Shown here: in pieces, positions 52,987 through 62,545 of the stretch
Layout: every line of letters begins with the position of its first letter
Numbering within the stretch: the stretch's first letter is position 1
From: Streptomyces sp. R21
Lineage (GTDB): Bacteria; Actinomycetota; Actinomycetes; Streptomycetales; Streptomycetaceae
Assembly (NCBI RefSeq): GCF_041051975.1
Contig: NZ_CP163435.1
Location: forward strand, 6,365,001-6,429,000
DNA: 64,000 nucleotides
Direction: 5' to 3'
The notes under the pieces: model-generated
The model's input: the letters and a program-made list of their open reading frames with translations, nothing else
Databases searched by the model: none
What the model was told of the DNA's origin: nothing
Position numbers and translations under genes: made by a program

Positions 52987-55900
52987 GTGGCAGCGCAACA
53001 GGGGGACAGGCCGGGCTGGGCGCGTCGGCTCGCCGGGTACGCGTGGCGCTACCCCAAGGACGTCGTCCTGGCTCTCGCCTCGTCCCTGGCCGGAATGGCC
53101 GTCATGGCACTGGTCCCGCTGATCACCAAGGTGATCATCGACGACGTCGTCGGCGACCACACCCGCAGCATGGCCCCCTGGGCGGGCGCCCTGATAGGCG
53201 CCGCCGTCATCGTCTACGTCCTCACCTACATCCGCCGCTACTACGGCGGCCGCCTCGCCCTCGACGTCCAGCACGACCTGCGGACCGAGATGTACGCGAC
53301 GATCACGCGCCTCGACGGGCGGCGGCAGGACGAGCTGTCCACCGGCCAGGTCATCGGCCGCGCGACCAGTGACCTCCAGCTGATCCAGGGCCTGCTCTTC
53401 ATGCTGCCGATGACCATCGGCAACCTGCTGCTGTTCCTGATCTCGCTCGGCATCATGGCCTCGCTGTCGCTCCCGCTCACCCTCGTCGCGCTCGCCGTCG
53501 CCCCCGCCCTCTGGTTCGTCGCCAAGCGCAGCCGCTCCAAGCTGCACCCCGCCACCTGGTACGCGCAGGCGCAGGCCGCCGCCGTCGCCGGTGTGGTCGA
53601 CGGCGCCGTCAGCGGCGTACGCGTGGTGAAGGGCTTCGGGCAGGAGGACCAGGAGACCGGGAAGCTCCGGGAGGTCGGGCGCAGGCTCTTCGCGGGGCGG
53701 CTGCGCACCATCCGGCTGAACGCCAAGTACACCCCCGCCCTCCAGGCCGTCCCCGCGCTCGGCCAGGTCGCGATGCTCGCGCTCGGCGGCTGGCTGGCCG
53801 TCCGCGGAGAGATCACGCTCGGCACGTTCGTCGCCTTCTCCTCCTACCTCGCCCAGCTCGTCGGACCCGTGCGGATGCTCGCCGTGGTCCTCACCGTCGG
53901 CCAGCAGGCCCGCGCCGGCGCCGAGCGCGTGCTCGAACTGATCGACACCGAGCCGTCGATCAAGGACGGCACGAAGGAACTCCCCGCCGACGCGCCCGCC
54001 ACGGTCGAGTTCGACGACGTGTCCTTCGGCTACGAGGACGTCTCCGGAAAGCTCAGCCCGGTCCTCGACGGCCTGAGCTTCGAGATCCGCCCCGGCGAGA
54101 CCCTCGCCGTCGTCGGCTCCTCCGGCTCCGGCAAGTCGACCGTCTCGCTTCTGCTGCCCCGCTTCTACGACGTCACGCACGGCGCCGTCCTCATCGGCGG
54201 CCACGACGTGCGCGAGCTGACGCAGGAGTCGCTGCGCGCCGCGATCGGGCTGGTGCCGGAGGACTCCTTCCTCTTCTCGGACACCGTGCGCAGCAACATC
54301 GCGTACGGCCGCCCGGACGCCACCCAGGAGGAGATCGAGACCGCCGCCCGCGCCGCCCAGGCGGACCGTTTCATCGCCGAGCTGCCCGAGGGCTACGACA
54401 CCAAGGTCGGCGAGCACGGGCTCACCCTCTCCGGCGGCCAGCGCCAGCGCGTCGCGCTCGCCCGCGCCATCCTCACCGACCCGCGCCTGCTCGTTCTCGA
54501 CGACGCCACCTCCGCCGTGGACGCCCGTGTCGAGCACGAGATCCACGAGGCGCTCTCGCACGTCATGGAGGGCCGCACGACCCTCCTCATAGCCCACCGC
54601 CGCTCCACCCTGAACCTCGCCGACCGCATCGCCGTCCTCGACGGCGGCCGCCTCGCCGACATCGGCACCCACGACGAACTCCAGCAGCGCTCCCCCCTCT
54701 ACCGGCGGCTGCTGACCGACCCCGACGAGCTGGGCGGCGTCTCACCCGGTCACGAACGGCCCGCCGCGCTGCAGGAGGACACCTCCGTACGGGACGAGCT
54801 GGACGCCGAGTTCGACGCCGAGCGCGGCGTCACGCCCCACCTCTGGTCCGGCGACCGCGAGCCGAAGGACACCGCCTTCGCCGGGATGCCCGCCACCCCC
54901 GAACTCCTCGCCCAGGTAGAGGAGTTGCCCCCGGCCACCGACACCCCGGGCATCGACGAGGCGCGCGCGGTCGCGGCCGAGGAGTCGTACGGCCTGCGCC
55001 GTCTGCTGCGCGGCTTCGGGCTCCCGCTCCTGGTGAGCCTCGGCCTCGTCGCCGTGGACGCGGGCATGGGCCTGCTGCTGCCGGTCCTGATCCGGCACGG
55101 CATCGACAAGGGCGTCTCGCAGCTCGCCCTCGGCGCCGTGTGGGCCGCGGCCGCGCTCGGGCTGGTCACCGTGCTCGTCCAGTGGGTGGCACAGATCGGC
55201 GAGACGCGGATGACCGGCCGTACCGGCGAACGCGTCCTGTACTCACTCCGCCTGAAGATCTTCGCGCAGCTCCAGCGCCTCGGACTCGACTACTACGAGC
55301 GGGAGTTGACCGGGCGCATCATGACCCGGATGACCACGGACGTGGACGCGCTGTCGACGTTCCTGCAGACCGGGCTCGTCACCGCCTTCGTCTCCGTCGT
55401 CACCTTCTTCGGCATCATGGGCGCCCTGCTGGTGATCGACCTGCAACTGGCGCTGGTCGTCTTCGCGACGCTGCCGCCGCTGGTCATCGGCACGTTCTTC
55501 TTCCGCCGGGCGAGCGTGAAGGCGTACGAACTCGCCCGCGAGCGCGTGTCGGTGGTCAACGCCGACCTCCAGGAGTCGGTGTCCGGGCTGCGTATCCTCC
55601 AGGCGTTCCGGCGCGAGGGCTCCAGCGGGCAGCGGTTCGTCGACGGCAGCGCGAGCTACCGTGCGGCGCGCATCCGCGGGCAGTGGCTCATCTCGATCTA
55701 CTTCCCGTTCGTGCAGCTGCTGTCGTCGGTGGCCGCGGCCACCGTACTGATCGTGGGCGCCCACCGCGTCGACGCGGGCACGCTGACGACGGGCGCGCTC
55801 GTCGCCTACCTCCTCTACATCGACCTGTTCTTCGCCCCCGTACAGCAGCTCTCCCAGGTCTTCGACGGCTACCAGCAGGCGACCGTGTCCCTGGGCAGGA

Positions 55901-56730
55901 TCCAGGAGCTGCTCCAGGAGCCGACGTCGACGAAGGCGGCCGACGAGCCCCTTGAGGTGCTGTCGCTCCGCGGCGAAATCGCCTTCGAGAGCGTCGACTT
56001 CGCCTACGGGGACGACGAAGAGGCCCTCAGCGGCGTCGAGTTGACCATTCCCGCCGGGCAGACCGTCGCCTTCGTCGGCGAGACCGGCGCGGGCAAGTCG
56101 ACGCTGGTGAAGCTGGTCGCCCGGTTCTACGACCCGACGGGTGGCCGGGTGACGGTCGACGGCACGGATCTGCGCGCCCTCGACATCACCTCCTACCGCC
56201 ACCGGCTCGGCGTCGTCCCGCAGGAGGCGTACCTCTTCCAGGGGACCGTCCGGGACGCCATCGCCTACGGCCGCCCCGACGCCACCGACGCCGAGGTGGA
56301 GGCGGCGGCCCGCGCGGTCGGCGCGCACGACATGATCGCCACGCTCGACGGCGGCTACCTCCACGAGGTCGCCGAGCGCGGCCGCAACCTCTCCGCCGGA
56401 CAGCGCCAGTTGATCGCCCTGGCCCGCGCCGAACTCGTCGACCCCGACATCCTCCTGCTCGACGAGGCCACCGCCGCCCTCGACCTCGCGACCGAGGCCC
56501 TGGTCAACCAGGCCACCGACCGGATCGCCGGCCGCCGTACGACGCTGGTGGTCGCCCACCGTCTGACGACCGCCGCCCGCGCGGACCGCGTCGTGGTCAT
56601 GGCCCACGGCCGGGTCGCGGAGGACGGTACCCACGACGAACTGCTCCAACTGGACGGAGAGTACGCCGAGTTGTGGCGGACGTTCGTCGGGGCACCCGAA
56701 TCGGAGGAGCCGGTCAGCTCTTCTGCTTGA
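52987..56730 (+). CDS. fused ABC exporter with two TMD-NBD halves
   Basis: A single 1247-residue chain encodes two complete type I exporter halves. TMD1 is at about 20-310 and NBD1 at about 335-575 (Walker A VVGSSGSGKST, signature LSGGQRQR, Walker B LLVLDDATSAVD). A charged linker of about 90 residues precedes TMD2 (about 675-965) and NBD2 (about 1000-1235; Walker A FVGETGAGKST, signature LSAGQRQL, Walker B ILLLDEATAALD). NBD1 has Asp where the catalytic Glu is expected and NBD2 keeps Glu, as in asymmetric heterodimeric exporters. GTG 52987 has AAGGCGGA upstream. The substrate is unknown; drugs, lipids or peptides are possible. Confidence 0.92.
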   Translation: MAAQQGDRPGWARRLAGYAWRYPKDVVLALASSLAGMAVMALVPLITKVIIDDVVGDHTRSMAPWAGALIGAAVIVYVLTYIRRYYGGRLALDVQHDLRTEMYATITRLDGRRQDELSTGQVIGRATSDLQLIQGLLFMLPMTIGNLLLFLISLGIMASLSLPLTLVALAVAPALWFVAKRSRSKLHPATWYAQAQAAAVAGVVDGAVSGVRVVKGFGQEDQETGKLREVGRRLFAGRLRTIRLNAKYTPALQAVPALGQVAMLALGGWLAVRGEITLGTFVAFSSYLAQLVGPVRMLAVVLTVGQQARAGAERVLELIDTEPSIKDGTKELPADAPATVEFDDVSFGYEDVSGKLSPVLDGLSFEIRPGETLAVVGSSGSGKSTVSLLLPRFYDVTHGAVLIGGHDVRELTQESLRAAIGLVPEDSFLFSDTVRSNIAYGRPDATQEEIETAARAAQADRFIAELPEGYDTKVGEHGLTLSGGQRQRVALARAILTDPRLLVLDDATSAVDARVEHEIHEALSHVMEGRTTLLIAHRRSTLNLADRIAVLDGGRLADIGTHDELQQRSPLYRRLLTDPDELGGVSPGHERPAALQEDTSVRDELDAEFDAERGVTPHLWSGDREPKDTAFAGMPATPELLAQVEELPPATDTPGIDEARAVAAEESYGLRRLLRGFGLPLLVSLGLVAVDAGMGLLLPVLIRHGIDKGVSQLALGAVWAAAALGLVTVLVQWVAQIGETRMTGRTGERVLYSLRLKIFAQLQRLGLDYYERELTGRIMTRMTTDVDALSTFLQTGLVTAFVSVVTFFGIMGALLVIDLQLALVVFATLPPLVIGTFFFRRASVKAYELARERVSVVNADLQESVSGLRILQAFRREGSSGQRFVDGSASYRAARIRGQWLISIYFPFVQLLSSVAAATVLIVGAHRVDAGTLTTGALVAYLLYIDLFFAPVQQLSQVFDGYQQATVSLGRIQELLQEPTSTKAADEPLEVLSLRGEIAFESVDFAYGDDEEALSGVELTIPAGQTVAFVGETGAGKSTLVKLVARFYDPTGGRVTVDGTDLRALDITSYRHRLGVVPQEAYLFQGTVRDAIAYGRPDATDAEVEAAARAVGAHDMIATLDGGYLHEVAERGRNLSAGQRQLIALARAELVDPDILLLDEATAALDLATEALVNQATDRIAGRRTTLVVAHRLTTAARADRVVVMAHGRVAEDGTHDELLQLDGEYAELWRTFVGAPESEEPVSSSA

Positions 56731-57244
56731 TGTCGGAGATCTTCTGCGTCGCCAGATCCGACTGCACCGTCAGATAGGTGTAGGTCGGATGCGCGGCGGA
56801 GCCCCAGGTCAGCCGGACCGTCGACCAGGTGTGCCCCATCCCGCTGTCGCCCGCCGTCACCTTCCAGGCGCGCGGCACGTCCTGGGCGCGCAGGACGCCG
56901 TCGGCGTGCTCGTGCTTCTCCCAGGTGGCCAGCCGCGAGCGCAGGCTCGAGGTCAGGTAGAAGGTGCGCAGCTGGGTGTCGAGGTGGCCGGAGCCCTCGT
57001 CGGTCACGGCGTCGATGTAGGCGCCGTAGAAGTCGGCCACCTTGTCGTACGCGGGACCGTTGCTGCCGCTGCGCGCCGGGGGCGGGGTGGCGGTCCCGGC
57101 GGCGGCCGGTACGGAGGCGCCGGCCGCGGCGAGGAGCGCCGCGGCGACGAGCACGCGGCCGGTCGTACGGGAACGCGTGGATCGGGTGGGCCGGGTGGCC
57201 GCCGTGGAACCCGCGGTCATACGTGAGCGAATCATGTCGGACAT
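56714..57244 (-). CDS. small secreted protein, hypothetical
   Basis: A 176-residue exported protein of unknown function. After a Thr/Arg-rich start, the hydrophobic core RVLVAAALLAAAGASVPAAAG is a signal peptide. The mature part, from about 60, has AYDKVADFYGAYIDAVTD and an alternating strand pattern (TWSTVRLTWGS, TYTYLTVQS) consistent with an NTF2-like fold, which is unproven. ATG 57244 has AAGGCGG upstream; in-frame ATGs at 57235 and 57220 are alternatives. Its 3' end overlaps the ABC exporter gene by 17 bp on the opposite strand. Confidence 0.7.
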   Translation of the reverse strand: MSDMIRSRMTAGSTAATRPTRSTRSRTTGRVLVAAALLAAAGASVPAAAGTATPPPARSGSNGPAYDKVADFYGAYIDAVTDEGSGHLDTQLRTFYLTSSLRSRLATWEKHEHADGVLRAQDVPRAWKVTAGDSGMGHTWSTVRLTWGSAAHPTYTYLTVQSDLATQKISDIKQKS

Positions 57245-57398
57245 GGGCTACCGCCTTTCGTTTTCGTCCCGTTGGACCATGGGTAAACCGGCAAGGTTGC
57301 CCCAAAACCGGAAAAACTTCCGCGTCCACGGACGCAACCATCCGATGTTCGTCCGGCGTCCGTACATCAGTACGCTGATTGCTGCGGAAGGGACGACA

Positions 57399-57785
57399 GT
57401 GGACAGTGGTGCGATACGGAAACGGGTGGCGCTCGGCATGGCCGTGCTCACTGCGTCCGGGCTGCTCACGCTCGCGATGCCGGGCAGTGCGCAGGCGGCG
57501 TCCTACTGCTCGGGGCGCAACGTCCGTACGCTGCCCTTCGCCACCGGCTCCGTGCACGTCTACAAAAGCCGTGGATACGTCTGCGCGGTGACGTTCCCCA
57601 AGTCGGCGGGCGCCCGGAAGTGGATGTCCGTCAGCGTGCAGGCGCGCGGCAACCGCGCGGTCGTGAACGAGGGGCACTTCCTCCACCACGCCGGTCCGGT
57701 CACCGTGCACGCCGGGCACCGCTGCGTATGGATCAAGGGCACGGTCGGCTCCAGCAAGATCAGCTCGGGCTGGATTCTCTGCTAG
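57399..57785 (+). CDS. small secreted protein with paired cysteines, hypothetical
   Basis: A 128-residue exported protein. The signal peptide VALGMAVLTASGLLTLAMPG ends at AQA, leaving a mature domain of about 95 residues, SYCSGRNVRTLPF... to the final GWILC. Four Cys in the mature part could form two disulfides. I do not recognise a family; charged strands and a WMSVSVQARG segment suggest a small beta-rich surface protein. GTG 57399 has GGAAGGGA seven bases upstream. The long upstream frame is Arg/Pro noise. Confidence 0.72.
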   Translation: MDSGAIRKRVALGMAVLTASGLLTLAMPGSAQAASYCSGRNVRTLPFATGSVHVYKSRGYVCAVTFPKSAGARKWMSVSVQARGNRAVVNEGHFLHHAGPVTVHAGHRCVWIKGTVGSSKISSGWILC

Positions 57786-57913
57786 GTCTCGCGCGCTGAT
57801 CTCCTGGGCAGATCTCTCAGGTCTCTCACAGGGTTTACTCAAACTCCTCTGGTGTCACGTCAGTTGCTCCGCTAGGTTCCGGCGGACATCTGCGTAAACC
57901 CAGGGGAGGGTGC

Positions 57914-59362
57914 ATGCGCAAGGCGCTCAGATGGCTGCTGGCGCTCGCGGTGCTCATAGGCACGCTGAGCACGGCCGGGGCGGCCACCGCCGCCCAGCCG
58001 GAGGCCACGGGTACCTCGGCTTCTGCCGACACCGACATCAAGGACCGGCTCCTCGCGATACCGGGCATGAGCCTGATCGAGGAGAAGCCCTACACGGGCT
58101 ACCGCTTCTTCGTCCTCAACTACACCCAACCGATCGACCACCGGAACCCGTCCGCCGGAACGTTCCAGCAGCGCATCACCGTGCTGCACAAGGACACCTC
58201 CCGCCCGACGGTCTTCTACACCGGCGGCTACAACGTCTCCACGACACCCAGCCGGCGCGAGCCGACCCAGATCGTGGACGGCAACCAGATCTCGATGGAG
58301 TACCGCTTCTTCACTCCGTCCCGGCCCGCTCCGGCCGACTGGTCCAAGCTCGACATCTGGCAGGCGGCCAGTGACCAGCACCGTATCTTCAAGGCCCTCA
58401 AGCCGGTCTACGGCCAGAAGTGGCTGTCCACCGGCGGCTCGAAGGGCGGCATGACCGCCACGTACTACGAGCGCTTCTACCCGCGCGACATGGACGGCGT
58501 CGTCGCGTACGTCGCCCCCAACGACGTGGTGAACGACGAGGACTCGGCGTACGACCGCTTCTTCAGACACGTGGGCACCAAGGAGTGCCGCGACAAGCTG
58601 AACGCCGTACAGCGCGAGGCGCTGGTCCGTCGTGCGCCGCTGGAGAAGAAGTACGAGGCGTACGCCGCCGAGAACGGCTACACGTTCACGACGATCGGCG
58701 GCCTCGACAAGGCCTACGAGGCGGTCGTCCTCGACTACGTGTGGGGCTTCTGGCAGTACAGCCTGCTCTCCGACTGCGCCACGATCCCCGCGGACGCCGC
58801 GCACGCCACGGACGACGCGATCTGGGACACCGTCGACACGATCTCCGGCTTCTCCGCCTACGCCGACCAGGGCCTGGAGACGTACACGCCGTACTACTAC
58901 CAGGCGGGCACACAGCTCGGGGCGCCGACGATCCACTTCCCGTACATCGAGAAGCGGTACATCAAGTACGGCTACCAGCCGCCGCGCAACTTCGTCCCGC
59001 GCTCCATCCCGATGAAGTTCCAGCCGTGGGTCATGCGCGACGTCGACTCGTGGGTGCGCCACCACGCCGACCACATGCTCTACGTGTACGGCCAGAACGA
59101 CCCGTGGGGCGCCGAGCGCTTCGGGTTCGGGAAGGGCGCGCACGACTCGTACGTCTTCACCGCTCCCGGCCTGAACCACGGCGCCAACGTCGCGGGCCTC
59201 GTCCCCGACCAGAAGGCGCTCGCCACCGCCCGCATCCTGGAGTGGGCCGGCGTCGCGTCCCCGACGGTCCGGGCGGACCCGTCGGCGGCGAAGCCGCTGG
59301 CGAAGTACGACGCGAAGCTGGACAAGCACGACGTGGAGCGGGAGCCCGCGCTGCGGCCGTAG
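57914..59362 (+). CDS. secreted tripeptidyl aminopeptidase-like protease (peptidase S37)
   Basis: A 482-residue exported serine peptidase of the PS-10/S37 family known from Streptomyces. The signal peptide (WLLALAVLIGTLSTAGAATA) is followed by an alpha/beta-hydrolase fold with the nucleophile Ser in STGGSKGGMTA near residue 175. The Asp candidate is in VYGQNDPWG and the His in APGLNHGAN. It removes short peptides from protein N-termini outside the cell, aiding proteolytic feeding. The ATG at 57914 follows a GGAGGG site. Confidence 0.93.
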   Translation: MRKALRWLLALAVLIGTLSTAGAATAAQPEATGTSASADTDIKDRLLAIPGMSLIEEKPYTGYRFFVLNYTQPIDHRNPSAGTFQQRITVLHKDTSRPTVFYTGGYNVSTTPSRREPTQIVDGNQISMEYRFFTPSRPAPADWSKLDIWQAASDQHRIFKALKPVYGQKWLSTGGSKGGMTATYYERFYPRDMDGVVAYVAPNDVVNDEDSAYDRFFRHVGTKECRDKLNAVQREALVRRAPLEKKYEAYAAENGYTFTTIGGLDKAYEAVVLDYVWGFWQYSLLSDCATIPADAAHATDDAIWDTVDTISGFSAYADQGLETYTPYYYQAGTQLGAPTIHFPYIEKRYIKYGYQPPRNFVPRSIPMKFQPWVMRDVDSWVRHHADHMLYVYGQNDPWGAERFGFGKGAHDSYVFTAPGLNHGANVAGLVPDQKALATARILEWAGVASPTVRADPSAAKPLAKYDAKLDKHDVEREPALRP

Positions 59363-59390
59363 GCCGTGGGAGCCACCTCCCACCAGGTTG

Positions 59391-59426
59391 CTGCGCCCGC
59401 TCGTTGATCACACCGGGCGGGCGCAG
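59391..59426. terminator. bidirectional hairpin terminator
   Basis: CTGCGCCCGC (59391-59400) and its exact complement (59417-59426) flank a 16-nt loop between the convergent S37 peptidase and lipoprotein genes. The lipoprotein stop codon lies in the loop. Confidence 0.6.
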
Positions 59427-60049
59427 CCCACCGGCTCGGTGCCGCCGAGCTGGACGTAGAGGGCGGTGGACGCCGGGCACTGGGAGCGGGCGCCGACCGC
59501 CGACGTCACCTTGTACTCCGGAGGCCTCTTTCCCGAGCCGTTGCACGCCGTCTCGCGGACCTGCCCGCTGCCCGCGCCGTACACGCAGTCGCCGACGATC
59601 GTGCGGGGGCCTCCGCCGCCGCCCGGGTCGCCGGGGTGCGGGGGCTGGAGGTTGCGCATGCAGGCGTAGCCCTGCGGGACCGCGCCGTCGCCGTCCTCGT
59701 CGGAGGACGGCCTCGTCTCGCTGATGTGCAGCACGAAGTCGGTCGTGGGCGGACAGGACGGCCCCTCGGCGACCTCGCCGTCGTAGCGGGCCACCACCCG
59801 CGCCGCCGCGCGCTCGCTGGTGCACGGCACCTCGGTGAAGGTGGTCTTCCCGAAGGAGCTGCACTCCTTGACATCGAGGAACACGGTTCCGTACCCCGAC
59901 GGATGCGTCGCCGTCGACGCCTTGTCGAGTCTGTCGCCCCCGGAACCGGAGTTGACCTGGCAGCCGGTGAGGGCCGGCGCGGCCAGCGCGAACACGACCA
60001 GCGCGCCGGATACGGCACGCACGACGCACATGACTCGCGTGGCTGACAT
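59408..60049 (-). CDS. putative lipoprotein, hypothetical
   Basis: A 213-residue surface protein. The N-terminus has the hydrophobic core VVRAVSGALVVFALAAPAL and a lipobox LTGC, so it is probably lipid-anchored. The mature domain has many Cys (for example KECSSF, EVPCTSE, PSCPPT, ACMRN, DCVYG), a Gly/Pro-rich break near the middle, and repeated short blocks, suggesting a duplicated disulfide-rich fold. I do not recognise the family. ATG 60049 is chosen because GGGGGG lies six bases upstream; 60055 is also in frame. Confidence 0.72.
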   Translation of the reverse strand: MSATRVMCVVRAVSGALVVFALAAPALTGCQVNSGSGGDRLDKASTATHPSGYGTVFLDVKECSSFGKTTFTEVPCTSERAAARVVARYDGEVAEGPSCPPTTDFVLHISETRPSSDEDGDGAVPQGYACMRNLQPPHPGDPGGGGGPRTIVGDCVYGAGSGQVRETACNGSGKRPPEYKVTSAVGARSQCPASTALYVQLGGTEPVGCARPV

Positions 60050-60196
60050 GGCCATCCCCCCGGTACCCCCGCCCAGCGTGACCCGCCATCGCGGGCCCAC
60101 GCCAGACGTGCGGGGGGCTTTGCGTCTCTTGGGCGGGGCGTACGGGGGGTGCGCAGTAGCTCCCGTACGCCTCCGGCCTCTACACCCCGTACACCT

Positions 60197-62047
60197 CTAG
60201 TACGACAAGCCGTACCCGATCGGATAGAGCACCTGCGCCGGGTCGTCGGCCCGCTGCACCACCACTGGCAGTTTGCCCCTGGGCGCCACCTTCCCGGCGA
60301 TCACCCGGGCCGCCGCGCGCAGCTCGACGTCCGTCCAGGAGTACGACGCCAACATGGCGCCCACGTCCTGGAGTTGGGCCACGTCGTACGGGTTGCGGAT
60401 GGCGACCGCGACCACCGGGACGCCGGTCGCGATCAGCTGGGTGACCAGGGACCTCTGTGAGCCGGTCGCCGTCACGTTGTACGTCCCGACGACCACCGCG
60501 TCCGCGCCGCGCGCCGCCGCCACCGCCCGCGCGATCGTCGCCGCCGACGGTGCCGTACCGGTGGACAGCGCCGTCGCCGCGAAGCCCAGCTCGGTGAGGG
60601 CGGCCGCGAGCACGGTCGTCGGCGGGCCGTCCGTGCCGGAGGGGGAGGCCGGATCAGCGCCCACCACCAGGACGTTCTTGTGCGTACGGCGGGAGAGCGG
60701 CAACAGCTTGTGGTGGTTGAGCAGCAGCGTGGTGGTGCGGTCGGCGATCCGGGCGGCCGCCTTGAGGTGCGCCGCCGTGCCGACCGTGCGGTCGACGCCG
60801 GCCGCGGTGACGTACGGGTCGTCGAGCAGCTTCAGCTTCGCCTTCAGCCGCAGGACGCGCAGGATCGACTCGTCGAGCCGGGCCTCGGTCAGCTCGCCGC
60901 CGCGGACCGCGTTCAGCACGGCGTTCCAGGCGATGTCCAGCGACGGCGGGTTGAGGAGCTGGTCGACACCGGCCTTCAGCGCGAGGACGGGCACGCGGTC
61001 GTCTCCGTACTTCTGGCGAACGCCCTCCATCCCGAGTGAGTCCGTCACCACGACCCCGTCGTAGCCGAGTTCGCCGCGCAGGATGCCGGTGAGGATCGGA
61101 TGCGAGAGCGTCGCCGGGTCACCCGAGTCGTCGAGCGCGGGGACCATGATGTGCGCGGTCATGATCGAGTCGATGCCCGCGCGGACGGCGGCCCGGAACG
61201 GCACCGCGTCGAGGCTCTGCCACACCTCCCGGCTGTGCGTGATGACCGGGAACCCGAAGTGGCTGTCGACCGCCGTGTCCCCGTGCCCCGGGAAGTGCTT
61301 GGCGGTCGCCGCGACCCCGGACCCCTGATACCCCTTCACCTCCGCCGCCACCAGCCCGGCAACGGCCTCCGGGTCCGCGCCGAAGGAACGCACGCCGATG
61401 ACCGGGTTCGCCGGGTTGACGTTCACGTCGGCGTCGGGGGAGTAGTCCTGCCGGATGCCGATGGCGTGCAGTTCGGCGCCGGAGATACGGCCGAGGGTGC
61501 GGGCGTCGGTGCGGGAGCCGCCCGCGCCGATGGCCATCGCGCCGGGGAACAGCGTGGCGGGCTTTCCCACGCGCGCGACTATCCCGTGCTCCTGGTCGGT
61601 GGAGATGAGCAACGGCAGACCGCGGGGCAGGTCCAGCGATGCCCTCTGGATGCCGTTGGACAGGTCCGCGATCTGGTGCGGGGTGCGCGTGTTGTGCGCC
61701 CAGGTGAAGTAGATGATCCCGCCGACGCGGTACTTGGCGACGAGTTCGGCGGCCGTCCGAACGCCGATCTCCTTGAGGTTGGCGTCGATGTCGGCCTGGT
61801 CGGGCGCGGTCGCCGAGTGCCCGTAGACCCGCATCACGAAGAGCTGGCCGACCTTCTCCTCCAGTGTCATACGGGAGATGAGGGCGCGGAGGCTCTTGTC
61901 GTCGGTGGGGGAGGCGGTGGCGGGGGAGGAGTCGGCGGCGTATGCGCTTGCGCTCACCGCGAGGGCGGCGGTGACACCCGCCGTGGCGGCGAGCACCGTA
62001 CGTCTCGAAGGGCTGCTTGCGGTGCTTTCCGTGCTGCTGTCGTGCAC
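60197..62047 (-). CDS. secreted GH3 beta-N-acetylglucosaminidase (NagZ-like)
   Basis: A 616-residue exported family 3 glycosidase. A Tat signal (SRRTVLAATAGVTAALAVS) precedes the catalytic barrel, with the NagZ-type dyad motif AKHFPGHGDTAVDSH and the nucleophile Asp in VVTDSLGM. A C-terminal alpha/beta sandwich of about 200 residues (from about 420) makes it the two-domain form. It releases GlcNAc from chitin or peptidoglycan fragments. GTG 62047 has GGAAGGAG five bases upstream. I see no dre-like site before it. Confidence 0.92.
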   Translation of the reverse strand: MHDSSTESTASSPSRRTVLAATAGVTAALAVSASAYAADSSPATASPTDDKSLRALISRMTLEEKVGQLFVMRVYGHSATAPDQADIDANLKEIGVRTAAELVAKYRVGGIIYFTWAHNTRTPHQIADLSNGIQRASLDLPRGLPLLISTDQEHGIVARVGKPATLFPGAMAIGAGGSRTDARTLGRISGAELHAIGIRQDYSPDADVNVNPANPVIGVRSFGADPEAVAGLVAAEVKGYQGSGVAATAKHFPGHGDTAVDSHFGFPVITHSREVWQSLDAVPFRAAVRAGIDSIMTAHIMVPALDDSGDPATLSHPILTGILRGELGYDGVVVTDSLGMEGVRQKYGDDRVPVLALKAGVDQLLNPPSLDIAWNAVLNAVRGGELTEARLDESILRVLRLKAKLKLLDDPYVTAAGVDRTVGTAAHLKAAARIADRTTTLLLNHHKLLPLSRRTHKNVLVVGADPASPSGTDGPPTTVLAAALTELGFAATALSTGTAPSAATIARAVAAARGADAVVVGTYNVTATGSQRSLVTQLIATGVPVVAVAIRNPYDVAQLQDVGAMLASYSWTDVELRAAARVIAGKVAPRGKLPVVVQRADDPAQVLYPIGYGLSY

Positions 62048-62545
62048 GTGCGCTCCTTCCGGAGGAGACCCGCCGGGCGCGGATCCGAGGAGGGGCTGCT
62101 GTGAAAGAAACTGCCGAGGAGTCACGAATATCCGGGAAGTTTCTTCCAGTCAAGTGTGTGCACAGGAACACGGCAAAACGTGGGAAGGGGCCGCCACCGG
62201 CGCTGTTGGAGGGGGGCGCACCGGTGGCGGCGTGCTGCCGGCCGCAGGCGGCGGAGAGGGTGGTCAGCGATCGCAGCCAGCAGCGAAGCCGACACCGCAC
62301 TGCGGAGACTCATCCGACAGCATGCTGATTGGACGAAGGGGTGGGTTTCCGGGTTCCCGGATTCGGGGGAACGCCGGAAGTTGGGGCGGGGGTTACGTGG
62401 GGGGCGGCGGAGCCGTCCTCCCTGCGGGCAATCGTGCCGCTAGGGGCGGCACGGGTGGGCGGCGCCCCGGGGATTGGCGCCCCCGCCCACGTCCACGTGG
62501 CGGACGTGCCAGCGAAGGAGCAGCTGAGCGAGCCAGCATGACGGC
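62048..62545. other. divergent intergenic region between GH3 and aroA-like genes
   Basis: This 498-bp segment has no gene I can support. It contains a slightly AT-richer stretch at 62105-62180 that may hold the GH3 promoter. A 70-codon frame at 62329-62541 is Gly/Val-rich with no start signal or domain and is probably not a gene. No strong palindrome is evident. Confidence 0.5.

Noticed and set aside
62329..62541. 70-codon plus-strand frame before the aroA-like gene
   Set aside because: It has no ribosome-binding site, no domain and Gly/Val-rich shadow-like composition.
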